64,000 bases of DNA from an uncultured Rhodospirillales bacterium (lineage in GTDB: Bacteria > Pseudomonadota > Alphaproteobacteria > Acetobacterales > Acetobacteraceae). The position numbers and the translations under genes are program-made. Positions 56,516-64,000 of the stretch are shown here, one piece after another. How positions within the stretch are numbered: position 1 is the stretch's first letter; the number at the start of each line of letters is the position of its first letter. The notes under the pieces were generated by a model that ran no database searches, was not told the DNA's origin, and saw only the letters and a list, made by a program, of their open reading frames with translations. The stretch is from the NCBI GenBank assembly GCA_903927465.1, contig CAIYMY010000215.1, positions 1 through 64,000 of the forward strand, read 5' to 3'.

Positions 56516-57421
56516 TCAGTTCGGAAAATGGATGGGGTTGGACCAGGCGCGGCGCCCATGCGCGTCTGCCACGACGACGCGCGCGAAGCCGCCCGCACGC
56601 AGTGCCGCGATGGACAGGCGCGCCCGGGTCTGGAATGGCGCCACCGACTGTGCGGCGCGTGAACCGCGACCAAGCACAATGATGCTAGCAGCGGGAGAGC
56701 AGGTTATCTCCACAGAATCCTCCTCCCAGGCGATGTCATGGATGGCTGGCCCCTGCGTGGCGTAGAAGTGCCCGGCCTTCAGCGCGGCCAAAAGTGCGTC
56801 GGGTTCGTTAGCGCAGGCCTTGACCATCACCCAGCCGCCAAACGCGTCGGGGCAGACGAAATGCGCGTCGTCCACCGCGATGAGGGTGACGCGGCGCCCT
56901 TCGGCCAGGAGCTGGTCGGCGAGATAGACGCCGTCACCGCGCTCGGTCCGCAACTGCGATGTGTGGTTGTAGACCTCCACCGCATGCGCGCCTTCAAGGG
57001 TATTCGCATCCGCCGTGGTAAGCGCATACCAGCCAGGATGGGGGATGGCTACGAACGCACCGGCGGCGATGGCACGGGCAGCCAGTTGCGGTCCCGTTTC
57101 ACCAGCGGCGGTCTTCGCGAAATCGCTGGGCAGGCCTACCGCCAGGATGTGCCACATCTCGCCCAGCGCCGTCGCTGGCGCGTGCAACTCGGCACCCAGG
57201 ATCGTGGTAAAGTCGTGGGTGCGGAAGGGTCGCGTATCGACGACCGGAAAATTGTACTTCGCCAGGAAATGATCCGTCAGTGCCAGGAAATCGTAGCCTG
57301 CCTCGCGATAGGTCGCGCAGACCTCCTCGGGCGTGCGGACACCGTCGGAAGCATTGGAATGGGTATGGATGTTACCCTTCCAGAAGCGGCCGGGCGCGGC
57401 GAAAGCGTGGTCTTGCGGCAT
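56516..57421 (-). CDS. PHP/CehA-McbA-type metallohydrolase
   Basis: WKGNIHTHSNASDGVRTPEEVCATYREAGYDFLALTDHFL; FVAIPHPGWY. Confidence 0.85.
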   Translation of the reverse strand: MPQDHAFAAPGRFWKGNIHTHSNASDGVRTPEEVCATYREAGYDFLALTDHFLAKYNFPVVDTRPFRTHDFTTILGAELHAPATALGEMWHILAVGLPSDFAKTAAGETGPQLAARAIAAGAFVAIPHPGWYALTTADANTLEGAHAVEVYNHTSQLRTERGDGVYLADQLLAEGRRVTLIAVDDAHFVCPDAFGGWVMVKACANEPDALLAALKAGHFYATQGPAIHDIAWEEDSVEITCSPAASIIVLGRGSRAAQSVAPFQTRARLSIAALRAGGFARVVVADAHGRRAWSNPIHFPN

Positions 57422-57427
57422 CGGTTT

Positions 57428-59098
57428 TTATCCTTTTGTGTCAACAAGTTCGGGCTGGCCGGCGCGGGCAGCCCGGGTTGCGGCCCCCAGCAAGGCGGCG
57501 GTGTAGGGGTTGGCAGGATTGCGAAAGATCGCCTCGGTCTGCCCGGTTTCAAGGATACGCCCGCCCTGCATCACGGCCACGCGCCGCGCCATTCGCCACA
57601 CCACGGACAGGTCGTGCGTGATTAGCAGCATCGCCGTGCCCTGGCGGCGCTGCATCGCCGCCAGGTGATCCAGCACCTGCGCCTGGACCGAGGCATCCAG
57701 CGCCGAGGTGATCTCATCGCAGATCAGCAGGTCGGGCTCGGCCGCGAAGGCTCGGGCGATCGCTACGCGCTGTTGCTGCCCACCCGAGAGCTGGCGTGGG
57801 AAGCGCGAAAGCAGCGCCGACTCCAGCCCCAGATCCTCGAACAACGCCGCAGCGCGCCGGGCGGCCTCGCGTTGGTCCAAACCATGGAACAGCCGCAGTG
57901 GGCGCATCACCGCATCGCCCACGCGGCGGCGCGGGTTGAGTGACGAGAGCGGGTCCTGGAACACCATCTGGATGCGCCGACGCTGTTCCCGCGTCCGTCG
58001 CGCGGCGAGGCCGGGCAGGCCCGCCCCATCGAAGCGCACCTCCCCAGCTTGGCCGGCGAGCAGACCGGTGACGATGCCGCCAAGCGTGGTCTTGCCTGAA
58101 CCGGATTCGCCAATGACACCAAGCACCTCTCCGCGTGCCAAGGTCAGGCCGATATTGTCGAGGATCGGCGGCCCGAGCGGTGCACGGCGCAGCAGCGAGG
58201 GGCGCGCATAGCGGAAGCCGAGCCCCGCAATCTCCAGCAGTGCCGGGCCCGGAGCGGTGCGGCTGGCGCAGCTGGCGCGGCTCGCTTCCTCGACCCGTAA
58301 CGCGGCACCCAGCAGCACGCGTGTATAGGCTTCGCGCGGCGCGGCGAAGACCGTGCCGACCGCGCCCTGTTCGACGATCCGGCCATGCTGCATCACCAGC
58401 ACCCGGTCGCAGATATCGGCGACAACATTGAGGTCATGCGTGACGATGACCATGGCCCCCTGTCGGGCTGCGCGCAGGCGGCGGATCAGGTCCAGCACTT
58501 GCGCCTCGGTGGTTTTGTCTAGCGCCGTGGTCGGCTCGTCCAGCACCAGCAGCAAGGGGTCGCAGGCGATGGCGCAGGCCAGCACCACGCGCTGGCGCTG
58601 CCCGCCGGAGAGTTGATGCGGGTAGCGGCGCGCCAGCCGCTCGGGCTCGGGCAGGCCCATTTGGCCAAACAGCTCAACTGCACGAAGCCGGGCGGCGCTG
58701 GCCGATAGCCCGGCGCGCCACCGCAGTACCTCCTCCAGCTGCCGCCCCACCGGCATGTGGAAGGTGAGCGAGGCCAGCGGGTTCTGCGGCACCATCGCCA
58801 TCAGGCGACCGCGCCGACGGGCCAGTTCGGGTTCGGACAGGGCGGCCAGATCATCCCCATCCAGGCGGATGCTGCCACTGGTGATCGCGCTGCCGGCCCG
58901 GCAATGGCCTAGCAGGGCGCGTGCCAGGGTGGATTTGCCGCTGCCGCTCTCACCCGCGATGCCCAGCGTGCCACCGGCAGCGAGGTCGAAGGACACGCCA
59001 TCCACGACACGGTTCGCACGCCCATCCGGGCCGCACCAGGCGATGGAAAGGTCACAGACCTGGAGCACGGGATCAGCCACCGCCACCTCGCGCCGCAT
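57428..59098 (-). CDS. Dipeptide/oligopeptide-type ABC transporter, duplicated ATPase
   Basis: Two Walker A (GESGSGKSTLARALLGH; GESGSGKTTLGGIVTG) and two signature motifs (LSGGQRQRVVLA; LSGGQQQRVAIA). Confidence 0.93.
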   Translation of the reverse strand: MRREVAVADPVLQVCDLSIAWCGPDGRANRVVDGVSFDLAAGGTLGIAGESGSGKSTLARALLGHCRAGSAITSGSIRLDGDDLAALSEPELARRRGRLMAMVPQNPLASLTFHMPVGRQLEEVLRWRAGLSASAARLRAVELFGQMGLPEPERLARRYPHQLSGGQRQRVVLACAIACDPLLLVLDEPTTALDKTTEAQVLDLIRRLRAARQGAMVIVTHDLNVVADICDRVLVMQHGRIVEQGAVGTVFAAPREAYTRVLLGAALRVEEASRASCASRTAPGPALLEIAGLGFRYARPSLLRRAPLGPPILDNIGLTLARGEVLGVIGESGSGKTTLGGIVTGLLAGQAGEVRFDGAGLPGLAARRTREQRRRIQMVFQDPLSSLNPRRRVGDAVMRPLRLFHGLDQREAARRAAALFEDLGLESALLSRFPRQLSGGQQQRVAIARAFAAEPDLLICDEITSALDASVQAQVLDHLAAMQRRQGTAMLLITHDLSVVWRMARRVAVMQGGRILETGQTEAIFRNPANPYTAALLGAATRAARAGQPELVDTKG

Positions 59099-59900
59099 CC
59101 AGCCCCAACGCATCGGACAGCCCTTCGGCTGCAAGGTTGATGCCCAGCACCAGGGTTGCAATACACAAAGCGGGGGCAAGCACGAGCGCTGGCTCGCTTT
59201 CCAGCAGTGCCATCCCATCCTCTACCATCAAGCCCCAATCGGGCGTGGGCGGGGAAATGCCTAGGCCGAGGAAGGACAGCGCCGAGACCAGCAGCAGCGC
59301 GGAGGAGGCGCGAAGCGCGAATTCCACTGCCATCAGGTCGGCCACGTTCGGCAGCAATTCGCGCAGGATAATGGTGGCCCCGCTTTCACCATTCAGTTGC
59401 GCTGCGCGCACATAGCCTTGTTCCATCAATACGATGCCGGCTGCGCGGGTGGTACGGACCACGCCCATCATTTGAATGATGCCGACAGCTACTATCAGTA
59501 CCGGAACAGACTGCCCGAAACCCGTGACGAAGATGGCCACGAAAAGAATGGTCGGCACCGCGAGTTTCATCTCGACTAGGCGCATCAGCACGTCATCGAA
59601 GCTGCCGCGTCGATGGGCTGCGAAGAGGCCCAGCAACGCGCCGCCCAGCACCGCGACCGCCCCGGCTGCGAAGGCGACCAGCATGGCGACCCGCCCGCCC
59701 CAGAGCAGACGCGAGAAGGCGTCGCGGCCAAGATCGTCCGTGCCAAGCCAGTAGGTGGCGTTCGGCGGCTCCAGCGGCGCATCCAGCAGGGAGGTTGGCG
59801 CGAAGGGCGCGATCCACGGTGCTGAGATGGCCACGACCAGGTGCGTCGCCACGAGAAGCAGGCCCAGTAATGCCGCTGGGCGTCGCAGCAACGCAGTCAA
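59073..59900 (-). CDS. ABC transporter permease (DppC-like), TTG start
   Basis: YWLGTDDLGRDAFSRLLWGGRVAML. Confidence 0.88.
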   Translation of the reverse strand: MTALLRRPAALLGLLLVATHLVVAISAPWIAPFAPTSLLDAPLEPPNATYWLGTDDLGRDAFSRLLWGGRVAMLVAFAAGAVAVLGGALLGLFAAHRRGSFDDVLMRLVEMKLAVPTILFVAIFVTGFGQSVPVLIVAVGIIQMMGVVRTTRAAGIVLMEQGYVRAAQLNGESGATIILRELLPNVADLMAVEFALRASSALLLVSALSFLGLGISPPTPDWGLMVEDGMALLESEPALVLAPALCIATLVLGINLAAEGLSDALGLDAARGGGG

Positions 59901-60853
59901 GACCGCCTGGTCCGTGGGTCGAGGGCAACGATACCCAGATCGGCCGCAAGGTTGAACAGCACCACGCAGACGGCAGCGGCCAGCGCGATGGCCTGCACAA
60001 CATGCACCTCGCGCCGCGTCACCGCGCGCACAAGCTCGGCGCCGATGCCGGGATAAGCAAAGACCAGCTCCACCACCACAACGCCCGAAACCAGCGAGGC
60101 AGCATAGAGGGCGGCAGCCGAAAGCCCCGGGATCATTGCGGCCGGCAAGGCGTGCAGCCAAAGGATGCGCCAGCGCGGGATGCCCGAAAGATGCAGCCGC
60201 TCGACGAAATCGGCCGCCATCACCTCGATCAGCCCGACACGAAGAATCCGCCCCAGATAGGCGATGGAACCGATGATAGTGGTGGCAACAGCAAGAGGAG
60301 CCGCGGCCAGCAGTACACTGAGAGGGTCATCGGTGCTGGCGGTGATGGTGGCCGGAAACAGCGGCCACCAGACGGCGAAGACTGCGATCAGCAATAGGCC
60401 CGTGACAAACTCCGGGATCGAGTAGCCGATGATCGCAGCCCCCGAAACCGCATTGTCCAGCAGCCGTCCCTTCGCCTGCGCCGCCGCCATGGCGATGGCC
60501 AGCGCAACCGGCAGAGCCAGCAGCAGGGTCAACCCCGCCAGCGCCACGGAATTGCGCAGCGGCATGGCGACGATATCAGCCACCGGCGCGCGGGTGATGA
60601 TGGTGCGCCCCAGGTCGAATCGCAGTAGCCCGCCAAGGAAGCTCGTGTAGCGTTCGAGGATAGGCCGATCGAGGCCAAGCTCCGCACGGCGCCGGGCCAG
60701 CACCTCGGGCGGCATCATCGCGATCTCGTCGGCCGAAAGCGACACGTCCAGCGCATCGCCCGGCAGCACTTCGGTGGCGAAGAAGATGAAGCTCGCCAGC
60801 AGGAAAAGCGTGACGAGCGACAGCGCGCCGCGCCGCAGGACCAGTGAAATCAA
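59897..60853 (-). CDS. ABC transporter permease (DppB-like)
   Basis: ATEVLPGDALDVSL...RFDLGRTIITRAPV. Confidence 0.9.
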   Translation of the reverse strand: MISLVLRRGALSLVTLFLLASFIFFATEVLPGDALDVSLSADEIAMMPPEVLARRRAELGLDRPILERYTSFLGGLLRFDLGRTIITRAPVADIVAMPLRNSVALAGLTLLLALPVALAIAMAAAQAKGRLLDNAVSGAAIIGYSIPEFVTGLLLIAVFAVWWPLFPATITASTDDPLSVLLAAAPLAVATTIIGSIAYLGRILRVGLIEVMAADFVERLHLSGIPRWRILWLHALPAAMIPGLSAAALYAASLVSGVVVVELVFAYPGIGAELVRAVTRREVHVVQAIALAAAVCVVLFNLAADLGIVALDPRTRRS

Positions 60854-62388
60854 CCGCGCCAGACCTCATCGAAGCGCACCGACCATATCTGCGGATGGAA
60901 TTCAAAGCCATGGACATGGCGGCGGCGGACCGAGAAGGTCATAGTGCCGGCAGGCAGCAGGGCCGGCACTTCCTCATGAAGGATGCGCTGCATCTGACTG
61001 AACATCGCGCTACGGGCCTGTGCATCGCCCTCGCGCATCGCCTGTGCATAGAGCGCCATATAGGCGTCGTGCTGCGGCCCGCGCCAATGGCCGGATTCCA
61101 CAAAAGCGTCGCGCATACGGAACAGCGAAATGCCTGGGTTGCGCGGGCCAACAGCGGTCATCGCGAAGCGGTGGAAGCTGCCCTTGGAAAAGTCATTGTC
61201 GCCGGTGCGGAACTGCACATAGCCATCCGCCGGGCGCTGCTCCAGCGCCATCGTCAGCCCTGCCTCGCGCGCCGTCTCCTGCAGCACCTGGAAATAGCGC
61301 CCGACTTCGGGCGATTGCGGCGACCAGTAGAGCGTGCCGAGATTGATTCCATTAGGGTGCCCGGCGGCGGCCAGCAGCGCCCTGGCGCGCGCAACGGCTT
61401 CGGCGCGCGGGATGCGGGGCAGCGCCAGGAAATTCGGGTCGGCGGCGACAAGGTGGCTGTCATTGCCGACCCAGCCATTACCCTCGCCATAGACCAGGCG
61501 CACGATCGCCTCGCGGTCCACGCCCAGCGCCAGGGCTTGGCGCACCCGCTTGTCCTCGAAGGGCGAGCCCGGGTGCTTGGGCAGTTGGATGACGTAGTGA
61601 TGGCCACCACCGCCGCTGTCCACGACCAGGTCCGCATCGCGCTGCAAGCCGCGGACGCTGCGCGGATCGATGGTCATGACCACATCGAATTGCCCGGAGC
61701 GCAGCCCGGCCAATGCCGTTTCCTGCTGGCCTTCGCGATTGTGCAACTCGATCCGGTCAAGATAGGGGAAGCCCTCGCGCCAATAGGCGGGGTTGCGCTC
61801 ATAGACCGCGATGCGGTTGGGGTCGGTTGAGGCGAAGCGGAATGGGCCTGTGCCGATGCCGGTATTGCCGATGGTCTCGACCGGTGCAGCTGGCATGATC
61901 ATGTTCTGGTATTCGGCCAGGACATAAGGGAATTCGGAATTCCCGGCATCGAGCGTAAAGCGCACCCGGCCATCGGCCATCGCCTCGATCTTCTGGATCT
62001 GGCCCGAAGCGAAGTTGCGCTGACGGTGCAGTTCATAGGAGGCGACGACATCTTCCGCGCGCAGCGGCGTGCCGTCATGGAAGCGCACGCCGGGGCGCAG
62101 CGTGATGTCCCACACGCTCTGGTCCGCGCTGGCGGGAGCCCAGGCGGTGGCGAGTTCGGGCTGGAGCCGCATTTCGCGATCCACCCAGACAAGCGCGTTG
62201 TAGGGAATGCGCGTGGTCAGATCGACGGTGAAATAAGGGTGGCGGGCGGTCTGCGCCGAGGCGACAAAGCGGTTGGCCGAGCATTGCGCGACGATGATGG
62301 TGCCGCCGCGCCGTGGCGTCGCCGTTTGCGCGGCAGCCGCCAAGGGGGTGAGGGCGAGGCCCGCGAGGCCGCGTCGGGTGATGATCAT
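60850..62388 (-). CDS. ABC transporter substrate-binding protein (SBP5)
   Basis: Tat-like signal MIITRRGLAGLALTPLAAAAQ; LRPGVRFHDGTPLRAEDVVASYEL. Confidence 0.92.
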   Translation of the reverse strand: MIITRRGLAGLALTPLAAAAQTATPRRGGTIIVAQCSANRFVASAQTARHPYFTVDLTTRIPYNALVWVDREMRLQPELATAWAPASADQSVWDITLRPGVRFHDGTPLRAEDVVASYELHRQRNFASGQIQKIEAMADGRVRFTLDAGNSEFPYVLAEYQNMIMPAAPVETIGNTGIGTGPFRFASTDPNRIAVYERNPAYWREGFPYLDRIELHNREGQQETALAGLRSGQFDVVMTIDPRSVRGLQRDADLVVDSGGGGHHYVIQLPKHPGSPFEDKRVRQALALGVDREAIVRLVYGEGNGWVGNDSHLVAADPNFLALPRIPRAEAVARARALLAAAGHPNGINLGTLYWSPQSPEVGRYFQVLQETAREAGLTMALEQRPADGYVQFRTGDNDFSKGSFHRFAMTAVGPRNPGISLFRMRDAFVESGHWRGPQHDAYMALYAQAMREGDAQARSAMFSQMQRILHEEVPALLPAGTMTFSVRRRHVHGFEFHPQIWSVRFDEVWRG

Positions 62389-62401
62389 GGCAAGTTCCTC
62401 C

Positions 62402-63973
62402 TCAGGCCGAGCGCCAGACTTCATCCCAGCGGATGGACCAATGCTGCGGGTGATTTTTCAGGTTCTGCACCGTGTTGCGCTTGATCAGCACATTGTTACG
62501 CCCGGCGGGTAGAATGGCCGGCACTTCTTCGCGCAGGAGCGCCTGCATTTCGGTATAAATGGCGCGCCGCGAAGCGGCTTCGGCTGTCAGCATCGCACGC
62601 GCGTAAAGCGCCATGTAACGTTCAGCCGCAGGGCCAGACCAATAGCCGCTCTCATTGTTTGCGGGCCGCATGCGGAACAGGCTGATGCCAGGATTGCGCG
62701 GCCCGACGGCGGTATAGGCGAAGCGGTGCCAATTACCCTTGCTTACATCGGCATCGCCCGTGCGGAAGCGAAGATAGCCATCATTCGGCCTTTCTTCGAT
62801 CGGCAAAGTGATGCCGGCCTCGCGCACGCTTTCCTGGATGAACTGGAAGTAGCGCGCCATCTCCGGCCATTGTGGTGCGAAATACAGCGTCGGCAAGGTG
62901 ATCCCGTTCGGGTGACCGGCCTCTGCCAGCAGGCGCCGCGCCAAAGCCAGGTCGCGGGGGCGTTCGGGGGCGACGAACATCGGGTCGGCGGCGGCGAGAT
63001 GGCTGTCATTGCCGATCCAGCCCCAACGCGTACCGCCATAGACGATCCGCACCAGCCCTTCGCGGTCGATGGCGGCGGAAAGTGCGCGGCGGATGCGCAC
63101 GTCGTTGAAGGCCGATCCGGGGTGCTTCGGTAGGATGATCACTGCCTGGTCGCCGGAGGCCGCCGGCACCAAATCCGTCTGTGCCTCACGTTCCATCTGG
63201 CGGATCAGGCGCGGGTCGATGTTCAGCATCGCGTCGAACTGACGCGCGCGGTAGCCCGCGAGTGCGGCCTCGGTCTGGCCTTCGCGGTTGACCACTTCCA
63301 GCCGGTCCAGGTGGGGAAAGCCCTGGCGCCAGTAATCATCGAAGCGCTCGAAGGTCATGCGTCGCTGCGGGTCGCTGCCGGTGATGCGGAACGGCCCGGT
63401 GCCGATGCCCTCCATGCCGATGCGCTCAAAATCAGGGTTCGCCGGCATCACGACGCAATCATATTCAGCGAGCACGAAGGGGAATTCGGAGTTCCCGGCA
63501 TCCAGGTGGAAGCGGATTGTGGTGGGGTTAACCACCTCAGTGCGCTGGATTTGCTGCGAGGCAAAGTTGCGCCGACGGTGCAATTCGAAGGATGACGCGA
63601 CATCCGCCGTTGTCATGACGCGACCATCATGGAAGCGCACGCCTTCGCGGATCGTTACCTCCCAGACCTTCAGTGATGCATCCGCGGGTTCAATGCGGGA
63701 GGCCAGTTCAAGCTGGAGGTTCAGTTCGTCATCCACCCAGGCAAGGGTGTTATAGGCGGACCGGGTAATGAGATCGACCATGAAATAAGGATGGCGGGAA
63801 TTGGTGGCATCGCCACCGCGCCGATTGCCTGACATTTGCGCATAAACCAAAGTGCCACCACGCCGGGGGGCGGGCTGCTGCGCTTGGGCCAAGCTTGCAT
63901 CAAGCGCGCCGAGGAAGGCGGCGCCGGCGCCAAGCACGCTGCGGCGGGACACATTGGGCATGGTATTCTCCAT
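62402..63973 (-). CDS. ABC transporter substrate-binding protein (SBP5), paralogue
   Basis: MPNVSRRSVLGAGAAFLGALDASLAQAQ; IREGVRFHDGRVMTTADVASSFEL. Confidence 0.92.
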   Translation of the reverse strand: MENTMPNVSRRSVLGAGAAFLGALDASLAQAQQPAPRRGGTLVYAQMSGNRRGGDATNSRHPYFMVDLITRSAYNTLAWVDDELNLQLELASRIEPADASLKVWEVTIREGVRFHDGRVMTTADVASSFELHRRRNFASQQIQRTEVVNPTTIRFHLDAGNSEFPFVLAEYDCVVMPANPDFERIGMEGIGTGPFRITGSDPQRRMTFERFDDYWRQGFPHLDRLEVVNREGQTEAALAGYRARQFDAMLNIDPRLIRQMEREAQTDLVPAASGDQAVIILPKHPGSAFNDVRIRRALSAAIDREGLVRIVYGGTRWGWIGNDSHLAAADPMFVAPERPRDLALARRLLAEAGHPNGITLPTLYFAPQWPEMARYFQFIQESVREAGITLPIEERPNDGYLRFRTGDADVSKGNWHRFAYTAVGPRNPGISLFRMRPANNESGYWSGPAAERYMALYARAMLTAEAASRRAIYTEMQALLREEVPAILPAGRNNVLIKRNTVQNLKNHPQHWSIRWDEVWRSA

Positions 63974-64000
63974 AGAATTATACTATCGTTAGGGAGCAAC

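Overview
High-GC alphaproteobacterial-type window (Rhodospirillales/Acetobacteraceae-like protein flavour; taxonomy is my inference) in three blocks. (1) ~1-38.1 kb: a siphovirus-like prophage, mostly on the minus strand: CI/Cro-like switch, replication genes, two ParB-MTases, terminase, portal, a protease/capsid fusion, lysis, tail tube, and a tail chaperone pair with a G GGA AAC slippery site. A DUF2924/large serine recombinase cassette closes it. The prophage is unusually loaded with toxin-antitoxin (TA) genes, about 14 loci, many of them antitoxins with no visible toxin, plus Fic, RES-Xre, a PL5 alginate lyase and a secreted phosphoesterase-like protein. One AbrB antitoxin is split by an IS3-family element with a 5-bp TSD. 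(2) ~38.2-51.25 kb: an Ssp-type DNA phosphorothioation island: RHH-like ORF, cysteine desulfurase, DUF4007, large P-loop ATPase, PAPS-reductase-like protein and a putative methyltransferase on +, facing a DEAD helicase + GHKL ATPase + PLD-like module on -. A tRNA-Ser(GGA) lies just beyond it. (3) ~51.9-64 kb: IS remnants (IS701-like fragment; an IS5-like element with two in-frame TAG codons), AsmA, and an HD/PHP/oligopeptide-type ABC transporter cluster. The best candidates for something new are the composition of the phosphorothioation island and the antitoxin-rich prophage, followed by an iteron-like repeat cluster at 29.67-29.90 kb.
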